This document shows, in pieces, positions 18,302-26,870 of a stretch of 64,000 nt of DNA. The stretch is from the NCBI GenBank assembly GCA_965237485.1, contig CBDEFQ010000009.1:744001-808000 (forward strand). The letters run 5' to 3'. Numbering within the stretch: the stretch's first letter is position 1; every line of letters begins with the position of its first letter. The stretch is from JAAELZ01 sp965237485. GTDB taxonomy: Bacteria > Pseudomonadota > Gammaproteobacteria > Arenicellales > Poriferihabitantaceae. The position numbers were made by a program, and so were the translations under genes. The notes beneath the pieces were generated by a model. It was not told the DNA's origin and did not search any database. It saw nothing but the letters and a program-made list of their open reading frames with translations.

Positions 18302-19325
18302 AGTAATCAATGATGTTAATGAAGCAGTAGACGCAGGTTCAAAGCGTTCAAGTGCTTGTGAGTTGGTTGGCCTTGCCGAGTCTACGCTTAGACGTTGGAA
18401 GCCAAAAGGAGAAGATAGTATCCGCAGTGATCAACGTCCTTTGGTAGAAAAGCCAGTCCCTGGCAATAAACTAAGCGAGCAAGAGCAGCAACACATTTTA
18501 TCGATATGTAATGAATCGGCATACCATCATTTGCCGCCGTCGCAAATAGTACCGCAGTTGGCTGACAAAGGTATTTATGTGGCCAGCGAGTCTAGCTTTT
18601 ATCGAGTTCTCAAGGCGCATGGGCAATTGAAGCACCGCGGCCGCGCCAAACAAAAGCAGTCCCGAACACCCGATACTCATATAGCGCTAAAACCTAATGC
18701 TGTGTGGATGTGGGATATCACCTATTTGGCGACGCGTACTATTGGCAAGCATTATTACCTGTACATGGTAGAAGACCTTTACAGTCGCTATGGCGTTCAC
18801 TGGGAAGTACATCCTGTTGAAAGCGGTGAATTAGGTGCGCAGTTGATGTCTCAGGCGGCTCTAAAAGTGGCCAGCTGCGATGGCATGCCCGTCTTACACA
18901 GTGATAATGGCAGCCCAATGAAATCGTTCACAATGAGAGCGAAGTTAGAAGCATTAGGAATAAAGCCCTCTTACTCAAGGCCAAGAGTAAGCAATGACAA
19001 CGCTTATATTGAATCCATGTTTAGAACGGTAAAGTATTGCCCTGCGTGGCCTTCTCAAGGCTTCGATAGCTTAGAGGCCGCCCGCCAATGGGTGGGTAAG
19101 TTTATGCAATGGTATAACGAAGAACATCGTCACAGTGCTATACGCTACGTTACACCTGGCCAGCGTTATCGCGGTGAAGATAGTGCCCTATTAGCAAAAC
19201 GAGAAGTTGTTTATCAGGAAGCTAAAGCAGCAAAACCTAATCGGTGGTCTGGCCAAACCCGAAATTGGCGGCCTTGTGGTGCGGTTGCGCTGAACCCACA
19301 AAAAGAAGTATTATTGGCTGCGTAG
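18276..19325 (+). CDS. IS-A copy 1 orfB, DDE integrase-type transposase
   Basis: This rve-fold catalytic protein runs 349 residues from ATG 18276. DDE residues can be placed in WMWDITYL, LHSDNGSPM and NDNAYIESMFR. The ATG overlaps the normal orfA TGA in the other copies (ATGA). The open reading frame itself is intact, but the coupled orfA of this copy is damaged, so mobility of this copy is doubtful unless supplied in trans. Confidence 0.9.
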   Translation: MITTQTRIKVINDVNEAVDAGSKRSSACELVGLAESTLRRWKPKGEDSIRSDQRPLVEKPVPGNKLSEQEQQHILSICNESAYHHLPPSQIVPQLADKGIYVASESSFYRVLKAHGQLKHRGRAKQKQSRTPDTHIALKPNAVWMWDITYLATRTIGKHYYLYMVEDLYSRYGVHWEVHPVESGELGAQLMSQAALKVASCDGMPVLHSDNGSPMKSFTMRAKLEALGIKPSYSRPRVSNDNAYIESMFRTVKYCPAWPSQGFDSLEAARQWVGKFMQWYNEEHRHSAIRYVTPGQRYRGEDSALLAKREVVYQEAKAAKPNRWSGQTRNWRPCGAVALNPQKEVLLAA

Positions 19326-19943
19326 GAAAATGTGCAACTACCCTGAAAATTGCCGGAAGTATCACATCATATATTAACAAATTGTTGTAGATTAAGTTGA
19401 CCAAACACTAGGTCGAGAATCATAAAATGGCCAAATCAATTCCTGCGCGCACCAGTGTTGCAATATTGTGCGCCTGCTACACCTCTAATGTGTATGCGGG
19501 ACCAAGTTATGAAGTGAAATGTGTAGATACCGCTCGCGATACGCAGCTAACATGGTTTGATGCGAACCCAAATTCTAGTATTACTTCAATTTTAGGAAGA
19601 CACCATCAACTACCAAAAGGATTGCAATCTTTTAGTGTGGATTCTAATGGTAACGATACGAGATTAAAGGTGGCAAGCTACCAGCCTTATGAAGTAAATC
19701 TACGTGTTAAGCTAAGTGCTCCAGAGAAGAAATTAATATTGAAATCAAAGCAAGAAGCTGATCGTGAAATAGGTGCTATTCAAAAGATTGTTTTGGAAAA
19801 CCATTCGAAGGTATTGATTGATGATCAGCCCCGCCTGGGCACGAGTTATGCCTGAAAGTGGTGTATGGAGTAGTTGACTAAAAGCGGCGTATCGGGATGA
19901 GTTGAGTTTACAACAACTTAAACTTCCACAGACATACGCCACT

Positions 19944-20589
19944 ATGAAACAGAATAAAATTATTTCCTTTGAAAAGCCAGAGCAAAGCATCGATCCGCTG
20001 CAAGAATTGATTCGCAATGGCGCTAGGCAACTCATTCAAACCGCGATCGAGAGTGAGTTATCTGAACTGCTGTATCGCAATTGTGACAAAGTCTCAGATT
20101 CAGGACACGCTGGTGTCGTTCGTAACGGCTATTTGCCAGAACGTGAACTGCAAACCGGGATCGGCCCAGTCAAAGTACGTATCCCCAAGGTGCGCTCCCG
20201 CACTGGAGTACCGATCACCTTTCGGTCTGCTTTAGTGCCGCCGTATGTGCGTAAAACGAGAACACTAGAAGCGGCCTTGCCTTGGCTGTATCTCAAGGGT
20301 GTCAGCACTGGAGAAATGGGGGATGCACTGAGCGTGCTAGTGGGTCAATCAGCGACTGGGTTATCATCAAGCACAGTGAGTAAGCTCAAAGCAACGTGGT
20401 CTCAGGAGTACAAGGATTGGAATAGAGAAGGTTTAGATCGAGATCGATGGGTTTATCTATGGGCGGACGGGATACACAGCGGCCTGCGCGGCGATGAGGG
20501 CCGACTCTGTGCCTTAGTTGTCATCGGAGTGAATGAGCGCGGTCACAAGAAATTACTGGCGATTGAAGACGGTGAGCGAGAGTCTACGC
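19944..20589 (+). pseudogene. IS-B copy 1 transposase, 5' part only
   Basis: This is the N-terminal half of the IS256-type mutator transposase (from ATG 19944, MKQNKIISFEKPEQSID) to just past the first catalytic region (WADGIHSG). It is cut by IS-C after 'EDGERESTQ'. The 3' part resumes near 21857 with the 'LGQCAEKKWNRIRGFAYLAK' segment and ends near 21998. The middle, including the second catalytic Asp and the C/D-2-H motif, is deleted. Confidence 0.9.
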
Positions 20590-20641
20590 AGAAGTGGACC
20601 CGCTTTTTAGGACAGATGGCTTAGGAGTTATTTTCAGCTGA

Positions 20642-21466
20642 TTAAGCAGCCAATTTCAGGCCGCGACATGGATCATACATCATGTCAGGGACCATGCCCA
20701 ATGTTTGATGTTTACGCTCTTGGTTGTAATAGTTTATCCAGGAGCCAATGCCGTCTTTTGCCTCTTTCATCGATTGGTAGGCTTGCAAATAGACTTCCTC
20801 ATATTTCACGCTGCGCCATAAGCGCTCAACAAATATATTGTCACGCCAAGCACCTTTGCCATCCATGCTGATGCGAATACCATTGTCTTTGAGTACACCG
20901 GTAAACGCCTCACTGGTAAATTGCGCACCTTGATCGCTGTTAAAGATATCAGGCTTGCCGTAGTAATGCAGTGCCTCTTCCAAAGCATCTACGCAGAATG
21001 CGCTATCCATGCTGTTGCTAAGCCGCCATGACAGCACTTTACGAGAATACCAATCCATCACAACGGTAAGATAAGCAAAGCCCTTAGGCATCGGGATATA
21101 AGTTATATCGGTACACCAAGCTTGATTGGGTTGATTGATGGCCAACCCACCTAGCAGATAAGGATAAATCTTGTGCCCCGCCTTCTTCTTGCTGGTGTTA
21201 GGCCTAGGATAGATGGCTTTAATGCCCATCTTACGCATTAAGCGTCGCACATGTTTACGGTCAACTCGGTGGCCTACATCTTGCAACACATCACGAATGC
21301 GTCTACTGCCAAGAAAGGGCCGATTGAGGTGAATGCGATCAATCAGATGCATCAGTTCCAAGTCATCCTCATTAGCAGGTGAGGTTTTGTAATAAACATG
21401 GGAACGATGAATCTTCAACAATTTACACTGACGAACTAACGATAGTTTATTGCTTTTATTAATCAT
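20642..21466 (-). CDS. IS-C copy 1 orfB transposase
   Basis: This 274-residue IS3-family OrfB starts MINKSNKLSLVRQCKLLKIH. It carries an HTH_21-like region ('FLGSRRIRDVLQ', 'VRRLMRKMGIKAIYPRPNTS') and an rve catalytic core: AWCTDITYIP, FNSDQGAQFTS and RDNIFVERLWRSVKYEEVYL supply D, D and E. It differs from copy 2 by a single visible substitution (Ile for Val at RDNIFVE). Confidence 0.93.
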   Translation of the reverse strand: MINKSNKLSLVRQCKLLKIHRSHVYYKTSPANEDDLELMHLIDRIHLNRPFLGSRRIRDVLQDVGHRVDRKHVRRLMRKMGIKAIYPRPNTSKKKAGHKIYPYLLGGLAINQPNQAWCTDITYIPMPKGFAYLTVVMDWYSRKVLSWRLSNSMDSAFCVDALEEALHYYGKPDIFNSDQGAQFTSEAFTGVLKDNGIRISMDGKGAWRDNIFVERLWRSVKYEEVYLQAYQSMKEAKDGIGSWINYYNQERKHQTLGMVPDMMYDPCRGLKLAA

Positions 21467-21486
21467 AGTTTTGCGCTCAGGTCTGT

Positions 21487-21768
21487 TTAACGACCGAGCG
21501 CTTTTGATAAAAAATCATTTCCCATGGTGGTCTCACCGACCTTTGCCTGTAATGACTTAATCTGTGATTCTTGATCTGGAGCTAAACCTGCACCTGAAGC
21601 AAACACATCAACGGAACTATCAAGCAATTGTTTCTTCCACTTGACGATAAGATTTGCATTGATGTCATAACGACTAGCAAGATTGCTTAATGTTTCATCA
21701 CCTTTGATTGCTGCAAGAGCAACTTTGGCTTTGAATGGTGGGGCATGGTTTCTACGCTTTTCACTCAT
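21487..21768 (-). CDS. IS-C copy 1 orfA
   Basis: This 93-residue HTH protein starts MSEKRRNHAPPFKAKVALAA, with 'LASRYDINANLIVKWKKQLLD' as the recognition helix region and a short coiled coil at the end. Relative to copy 2 its central-C-terminal part differs at many positions (for example VDVFASGAGLAPDQES against AEVFASGTGLSPNRES), although the neighbouring orfB regions are almost identical. Confidence 0.88.
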   Translation of the reverse strand: MSEKRRNHAPPFKAKVALAAIKGDETLSNLASRYDINANLIVKWKKQLLDSSVDVFASGAGLAPDQESQIKSLQAKVGETTMGNDFLSKALGR

Positions 21769-22117
21769 TTTCTGTTCCTCGTTTTGAACAATTATAAAAC
21801 AGAAAATAACTCCTTATTTTGGCCTTCAACCTGTCCTAATCATGGGGTCCACTTCAGTTCAAGCTGGGTCAGTGCGCAGAGAAAAAGTGGAACCGAATAC
21901 GCGGGTTCGCCTATCTAGCAAAAGTGATTCAAGGGGTTCCATTTAAAGATGGAATAGAGCAAACTAATGACTACTCAGATCAAACCGAGGCCGCTTGAAG
22001 AAAATGCCTCATACACCAGATTCGGGCATAACTCCCTGGGCACTGTAATTCTTGAACTAGATACTGGATTAGAACTTAGATTCAATGGTTGTGAAACACA
22101 GGGAGATACAGCGGTAT

Positions 22118-22498
22118 GATTACGCAACATTGGGTATGGACTTTTTGTCTAGCAAGTTGACTCATTGTCGTTCCACACGATATATCGATGATTAGCATTA
22201 GCCCATTCGTCGTCAATTTCAATCAGAATGGCACTGACTAATCGTAACCAAGCCTCTCGGTTAGGAAAGACTCTGACCAAGCGGGTTCGCCGCTTAAGTT
22301 CTTGTTGAACCGTCCGTTCAATGCGGTTGGAGGTTCGCATTTTCTTTTGGTGTCTATCTGGCAAGGCAAACACATTTAACCCTTCAGGCACATTGTTTTC
22401 TAGCCACTGCGCCAAGTGAGCATGCTTTTCTTGGTACTGGCTCACAAGGACTTTTAGATTAACCTGAGCAGCTGCCATATTGGGTGCATTCCAAACAC
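22118..22498 (-). mobile_element. IS-D fragment (IS256-like), 3' end of transposase only
   Basis: This begins at GATTACGCAACATTGGG, the same end as the full copy at 40428, and encodes the last 109 residues of that transposase (22149-22478, 'MRTSNRIERTVQQELKRRTR' with the catalytic Glu). It breaks off at 22498, where IS-E begins. The rest of this copy is missing from the other side of IS-E. Confidence 0.9.
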
Positions 22499-22636
22499 TG
22501 TCAATCAGCGTTTAAAACTGGACACCTGTCAGCGAGTAAAACTGAACAATTAAATACAATAATATTTCTTTATCATCAACTCAAGTGAAGCGTAGCGAAA
22601 CTTGAGTTGATGAATCAATCCTGCTTTCTTGCGATG

Positions 22637-23389
22637 TTATTTTTTAGTGACAGTCTTGAGCTTTGCTTTAGTGCTAGACTGCTTGAATCGATATGAGTCG
22701 TTACCCGTTTCAATAATTGAGCAATGATGAGTCACTCTGTCGAGCAAAGCCGTGGTCATTTTCTCGTCGCCAAATACCTGCACCCATTCACTGACATTAA
22801 GCTTGGTGGTAAACACGATGGAGGTTTTCTCGTATAGCTTGCTGATCAGGTGGAATAATAGTGCGCCACCCGATGCGGGGAAGGGTAAATATCCCAGCTC
22901 ATCGAATATCACCGCATCTAACGGTTGCATAATTCGTGCTAGCCGCCCCTGCTTCTCATCCTGCTGTTCTTTGATCAGCAGATTAACCAGGTCCACCACA
23001 TTGTAAAACCGAACCCGATGACCTGAATGAATGGCTTTAATGCCTAAGGCCGTAGCTAAATGGGTTTTGCCTGTTCCAGTGTCACCGACAAAGATGAGGT
23101 TATGGGCTCTGTCCATATAGTCAGCCTGAGACAAATCCTCGATGAGCGCTGGTGCAACTTCGCTCTGGGTAAAGTCAAATTGCTGTAAATCACGGTGATG
23201 AGGGAATTTAGCCACCTTCATTGGGTAGTTAAGCCGCCTCACTTCTCGGTCCGTTCGCTCGGCATCCATCAATTTAATTAACCCAGATTGCAACGTTACT
23301 TTAGAACGAGGCGAATCTATCAACTCAGGTAAGCATGGTGCCGTACCGTGTAGTTTAAGGGCTTTAAGATCATCAACAAGTTCAAGCAT
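22637..23389 (-). CDS. istB: IS21-family helper ATPase IstB
   Basis: This 250-residue AAA+ protein assists the IstA transposase. Walker A is 'FVGDTGTGKTHLATALG', Walker B 'AVIFDELGYLPF', with the downstream sensor 'TTKLNVSEW'. It starts at ATG 23389 and overlaps the istA 3' end by 8 bp. The gene is open, but its partner istA is destroyed in this element. Confidence 0.93.
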   Translation of the reverse strand: MLELVDDLKALKLHGTAPCLPELIDSPRSKVTLQSGLIKLMDAERTDREVRRLNYPMKVAKFPHHRDLQQFDFTQSEVAPALIEDLSQADYMDRAHNLIFVGDTGTGKTHLATALGIKAIHSGHRVRFYNVVDLVNLLIKEQQDEKQGRLARIMQPLDAVIFDELGYLPFPASGGALLFHLISKLYEKTSIVFTTKLNVSEWVQVFGDEKMTTALLDRVTHHCSIIETGNDSYRFKQSSTKAKLKTVTKK

Positions 23390-23788
23390 GGCTCACCTCC
23401 GCGCACAGCGGGTCATAGCGGGTCACGTTCGCTGCCGAGGGGACAGCTAATACAGGCGCATTGGTAATTGTCATCACTTGGGCCGAATCAGGTTCCGTTA
23501 ACCGATGCACCAAATTGGTAATGACTGATAGCTGAGTCGTATTGGCATCTAATGCCCGCTCACAGGCCACCGTGACTGTTTCCAAGCCATGCTGGTGAAT
23601 CAATAGTAACAATGGTACAAACTCTCGACCACCGCCATCACGTTTGAGGTACTGTTTTTTGAGTGTTAGCAGCGCCTTGGGTAAATCCCAATCAACAAAC
23701 GGTGCGCCATTGCGTAATGCGCCAGGTTTAATCTCCAGTACGGGCAGATAATGCCAAGGATCAAAGATCATTTGATGACGACCGAAAC
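23382..23788 (-). pseudogene. istA: istA 3' fragment (C-terminal domain)
   Basis: This is the C-terminal region of the IS21 transposase: 'FDPWHYLPVLEIKPGALRNG' and the following helices, ending at the overlap with istB. It is cut at its 5' side by IS-A copy 2. Together with the 5' fragment at 25417-25749 it shows that the DDE catalytic domain between them has been removed. Confidence 0.88.
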
Positions 23789-23848
23789 CCCCAGACGTCA
23801 GGGTAGTTGCACACATTTTAATTCACAAGGGGCGGCGGAGAAATACTC

Positions 23849-24340
23849 ATGCCGAAATATAGCGTAGAACGAAGAGAAGCTGTTTTATCTAAATTATTAT
23901 CATCAAATAGTCAGTCCTTCGCAGAAATATCTAGAGAAGAAGGAATCAGTGTTCAAACCTTGTATGATTGGCGAAATAAAGCCAGACGATCAGGAGTTTT
24001 AATGCCTAATAGTGATTCATCTAATCAGTGGGATTGCCAAACTAAGTTCACCGTAGTTCTTGAAACTGCTGCGATGAATGAACAAGAATTATCTGCGTAT
24101 TGCCGAGAGAAAGGCCTATACCCTACTCAAATAACGCAATGGCGAGAAGCTTGTATTAATGGTGTTGATGAGGCTCTCATTAGCCCTAAAGTTGCGCGCG
24201 ATGAAATACGTGCGTTAAAAAAAGACAAGAAGAAGCTAGAAACCCAGCTGCGCCGCAAAGATAAAGCCTTGGCTGAAACGGCCGCATTATTAGTATTACA
24301 AAAAAAGTTTCAGGCGCTTTGGGAGGACGAGGAAGTATGA
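23849..24340 (+). CDS. IS-A copy 2 orfA (HTH) with -1 frameshift signal
   Basis: This 163-residue OrfA has an N-terminal HTH and a C-terminal coiled coil rich in Lys/Leu. Near 24300 the frame reads CAA AAA AAG, giving A-AAA-AAG, the standard IS3-family slippery heptamer. A -1 slip leads without a stop into the orfB frame (VSGALGGRGSMITTQ) to make an OrfAB fusion. The stop overlaps the orfB ATG (ATGA). Confidence 0.9.
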   Translation: MPKYSVERREAVLSKLLSSNSQSFAEISREEGISVQTLYDWRNKARRSGVLMPNSDSSNQWDCQTKFTVVLETAAMNEQELSAYCREKGLYPTQITQWREACINGVDEALISPKVARDEIRALKKDKKKLETQLRRKDKALAETAALLVLQKKFQALWEDEEV

Positions 24341-25386
24341 TTACGACTCAGACGCGCATTAAAGTAATCAATGATGTTAATGAAGCAGTAGACGCAGGTT
24401 CAAAGCGTTCAAGTGCTTGTGAGTTGGTTGGCCTTGCCGAGTCTACGCTTAGACGTTGGAAGCCAAAAGGAGAAGATAGTATCCGCAGTGATCAACGTCC
24501 TTTGGTAGAAAAGCCAGTACCTGGCAATAAACTAAGCGAGCAAGAGCAGCAACACATTTTATCGATATGTAATGAATCGGCATACCATCATTTGCCGCCG
24601 TCGCAAATAGTACCGCAGTTGGCTGACAAAGGTATTTATGTGGCCAGCGAGTCTAGCTTTTATCGAGTTCTCAAGGCGCATGGGCAATTGAAGCACCGCG
24701 GCCGCGCCAAACAAAAGCAGTCCCGAACACCCGATACTCATATAGCGCTAAAACCTAATGCTGTGTGGATGTGGGATATCACCTATTTGGCGACGCGTAC
24801 TATTGGCAAGCATTATTACCTGTACATGGTAGAAGACCTTTACAGTCGCTATGGCGTTCACTGGGAAGTACATCCTGTTGAAAGCGGTGAATTAGGTGCG
24901 CAGTTGATGTCTCAGGCGGCTCTAAAAGTGGCCAGCTGCGATGGCATGCCCGTCTTACACAGTGATAATGGCAGCCCAATGAAATCGTTCACAATGAGAG
25001 CGAAGTTAGAAGCATTAGGAATAAAGCCCTCTTACTCAAGGCCAAGAGTAAGCAATGACAACGCTTATATTGAATCCATGTTTAGAACGGTAAAGTATTG
25101 CCCTGCGTGGCCTTCTCAAGGCTTCGATAGCTTAGAGGCCGCCCGCCAATGGGTGGGTAAGTTTATGCAATGGTATAACGAAGAACATCGTCACAGTGCT
25201 ATACGCTACGTTACACCTGGCCAGCGTTATCGCGGTGAAGATAGTGCCCTATTAGCAAAACGAGAAGTTGTTTATCAGGAAGCTAAAGCAGCAAAACCTA
25301 ATCGGTGGTCTGGCCAAACCCGAAATTGGCGGCCTTGTGGTGCGGTTGCGCTGAACCCACAAAAAGAAGTATTATTGGCTGCGTAG
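24337..25386 (+). CDS. IS-A copy 2 orfB transposase
   Basis: This 349-residue rve/DDE transposase runs from ATG 24337 and is identical in protein to copy 1 orfB. Catalytic D, D, E lie in WMWDITYL, LHSDNGSPM and AYIESMFR. It is expressed either from its own ATG, coupled to orfA, or as the OrfAB frameshift product. Confidence 0.92.
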   Translation: MITTQTRIKVINDVNEAVDAGSKRSSACELVGLAESTLRRWKPKGEDSIRSDQRPLVEKPVPGNKLSEQEQQHILSICNESAYHHLPPSQIVPQLADKGIYVASESSFYRVLKAHGQLKHRGRAKQKQSRTPDTHIALKPNAVWMWDITYLATRTIGKHYYLYMVEDLYSRYGVHWEVHPVESGELGAQLMSQAALKVASCDGMPVLHSDNGSPMKSFTMRAKLEALGIKPSYSRPRVSNDNAYIESMFRTVKYCPAWPSQGFDSLEAARQWVGKFMQWYNEEHRHSAIRYVTPGQRYRGEDSALLAKREVVYQEAKAAKPNRWSGQTRNWRPCGAVALNPQKEVLLAA

Positions 25387-25416
25387 GAAAATGTGCAACT
25401 ACCCTGAAAATTGCCG

Positions 25417-25749
25417 CGAGTGATCCTTCCACGCTTTGACAAACCGTTGAACGCTGTCATAAGCCCCTCGATACCCTTGCAACTCAATCTCTTCATACAG
25501 TTGAACTGCATTACGTCTTTCTCGCACTGAGCGAGCTGCGTCCACTTCAAGCAAATTGATCAACTGAGGTTTGAACTTATCCAGCTTCGGACAGACTATT
25601 GGCACCGACCGCTGATATTCAGGTTCGCTTGGCGCGTTGTTTAAATATTTATAAATAGTGGTGCGTGATAAATTGAATTCACGCGACACCTCGCTTACTT
25701 TGCGACCTTCTACTAAACACAAACGTCGTATCTTGGTACATATATGCAT
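25417..25749 (-). pseudogene. istA: istA 5' fragment (DNA-binding domain)
   Basis: From ATG 25749 it encodes about 110 residues: HTH 'SEVSREFNLSRTTIYKYLNN' and a second helical region ending 'YDSVQRFVKAWKDHS', where IS-A copy 2 interrupts. The following DDE domain of IstA is absent on the other side of the insertion. Confidence 0.87.
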
Positions 25750-25865
25750 ACAAATCACCTGACAGTTTCCTCGGATTAATGGCTCCGAAACAGTTAGCAA
25801 TAAAGGTGTTCAGTTTTGTACGCTGATCACCCACGAAACTGTTCATTTTTGCACGCTGTTCAACA

Positions 25866-26364
25866 GCCTAAGGGCTTTGCTTACCTTACTGTTGTGATGG
25901 ACTGGTATTCTCGCAAAGTGCTGTCATGGCGTCTTAGCAACAGTATGGATAGCGCATTCTGTGTAGATGTTCTGGAAGAGGCCCTGCATTACTATGGCAA
26001 GCCTGAAATCTTTAACAGCGATCAAGGCGCGCAATTTACCAGTGAGGCGTTTACGGGCGTACTCAAAGCTAATAACATTCGTATCAGTATGGACGGCAAA
26101 GGCACTTGGCGTGACAATGTGTTCGTTGAGCGTTTATGGCACAGTGTTAAATATGAGGAAGTTTATCTGCAACCTATCAATCGATGAAAGAAGCAAAAGA
26201 CGGTATTGGCAATTGGATGAACTATTACAACCAAGAACGCAAACATCAAACCTTAGGCATGGTGCCTGACATGATGTATGATCCATGTCGCGGCCTGAAA
26301 TTGGCTACTTAATCAGCTGAAAATAACTCCTAAGCCACCTGTCCTAAAAAGCGGGTCCACTTCT
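25866..26364 (+). pseudogene. IS-C fragment: 3' part of orfB with frameshift
   Basis: The sequence matches IS-C orfB from 'PKGFAYLTVVMDWYSRKVLS' to the terminal repeat at 26351-26364. It is more diverged than the two full copies (for example GKPEIFNSD, DGKGTWRDN). A one-base loss near 26170 breaks the frame (stop at 26185-26187), after which 'SMKEAKDGIGNWMNYYNQE' continues in another frame. Its 5' part is cut by IS-E. Confidence 0.9.
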
Positions 26365-26792
26365 CTGCTGTAAAAGCGATCCTCATGGCGATAGATGCGT
26401 ATCAAATTCCTTACTATGTATCATGGATATCCTAAGGCATGGAAGTAACCACTGTAATACCCTTGGTATCGATCTAATGCATCAACTAAGTTTGGCATGC
26501 TATCGACCACTGCATTTAGATCATGCGCTTTTTGGTTGTTATTCTTCTTATTTAACTTACCTAGCACAACTTGAGAGAATTGATTTGCATTGAAATGCAT
26601 TGCCTCACGATCTACTTCGAAAAATGCACAGATACGCCCAAGATTATGATTTGACGGAAAGATCGAGCTGTTTAAATACTTATTGAATTGCTGCCGGTTA
26701 ATTCCTATTTCACGGCACACGAATGCGACCGATGGGTGCAGTCCACATAGGGATTTTAAATTACGGGCAAAAAGCTGATTGGGCACGGCCAA
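26365..26792 (-). pseudogene. HTH (XRE-like) regulator, nonsense-mutated and truncated
   Basis: The open part (26421-26792) encodes 123 residues with an N-terminal HTH, 'VAFVCREIGINRQQFNKYLN', followed by a linker seen in HTH regulators of many marine proteobacteria. After 'GYFHALGYP' a TGA stops translation, but the same frame continues sensibly 'YIVRNLIRIYRHEDRFYS' right up to the IS-C fragment, where the gene is cut. A Trp-to-stop change (TGG to TGA) plus truncation is the simplest reading. Targets are unknown. Confidence 0.7.
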
Positions 26793-26870
26793 TGAGGTTA
26801 GCGAGCTAGCCCTAGATTAAATCATTAGGCTGCAATGTCAATCATTCTTGCAGCGAAGAAATTCGCTGGT

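Larger units (their letters stand above)
17729..19355 (+). mobile_element. IS-A copy 1 (IS3-like, two-ORF)
   Basis: All three IS-A copies share the outer limits CCCCAGACGTCAGGG and ACCCTGAAAATTGCCG and diverge beyond them. Subterminal inverted repeats TCAGGGTAGTTGCACA are present at both ends. This copy is flanked by GAAG on both sides (17725-17728 and 19356-19359), an apparent 4-bp target duplication, so it looks like a simple insertion. At 1,627 bp it is one base shorter than the other two copies because of a deletion in the A-run of orfA. Confidence 0.92.
20590..21856 (-). mobile_element. IS-C copy 1 (IS3 family)
   Basis: This is a 1,267-bp element with imperfect ends AGAAGTGGACCC and (inverted) TGAAGTGGACCC. 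It has the same length as copy 2 at 47523-48789. It is inserted within IS-B copy 1, in inverse orientation to that transposase. No target duplication is visible here, in agreement with the adjacent deletion of IS-B sequence. Confidence 0.9.
19843..22034 (+). mobile_element. IS-B copy 1 (IS256-like), interrupted by IS-C
   Basis: Terminal sequences GAGTTATGCCTGAAAGTGG and CCAGATTCGGGCATAACTC are imperfect inverted repeats shared by all four IS-B copies. CCTGGGCAC is duplicated at 19834-19842 and 22035-22043. IS-C copy 1 sits inside. Compared with intact copy 3, about 0.45-0.5 kb of IS-B between GAGTCTACGCAG and TTCAAGCTGG is missing at the IS-C site, so the insertion was accompanied or followed by a deletion. 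Confidence 0.92.
19427..22119 (+). pseudogene. Small secreted protein of unknown function, split by IS-B copy 1
   Basis: The first part (19427-19842) encodes a signal-like N-terminus (cleavage near VYAG) and a mature region with a cysteine at residue 32 (KCVDTARD). IS-B copy 1 plus its own nested IS-C lies at 19843-22034, flanked by the 9-bp repeat CCTGGGCAC. Reading on after the second repeat keeps frame: 'VILELDTGLELRFNGCETQ...', ending at TGA 22117-22119. That TGA straddles the junction with IS-D, so the native C-terminus may also be lost. The rebuilt product is about 163 residues with two cysteines that could pair. The family was not recognised. Confidence 0.7.
23789..25416 (+). mobile_element. 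IS-A copy 2 (IS3-like)
   Basis: This is a full-length 1,628-bp copy with the same limits as copies 1 and 3, inserted in istA of IS-E in the opposite orientation. Flanks AAAC and CGAG do not match, so there is no target duplication; istA sequence is missing at the site. This copy has the intact seven-A slippery run and looks competent. Confidence 0.92.
22499..25865 (-). mobile_element. IS-E (IS21-like), interrupted by IS-A copy 2
   Basis: Ends TGTCAATCAGCGTTTAAAAC and (inverted) TGTTGAACAGCGTGCAAAAA are imperfect inverted repeats. Each end carries a second subterminal copy of the CAGCG...AAAACTGAACA unit, the multiple repeat layout of IS21 ends. istB is intact, but istA is split and has lost its catalytic core. 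Flanks are two unrelated IS fragments (IS-D left, IS-C right), so no target duplication is expected or seen. Confidence 0.88.

Noticed and set aside
22217..22500. Independent 109-residue gene on the minus strand
   Set aside because: It is the exact C-terminal part of the IS-D transposase (compare 40459-41568) and ends at the IS-E border, so it is a fragment, not a gene.
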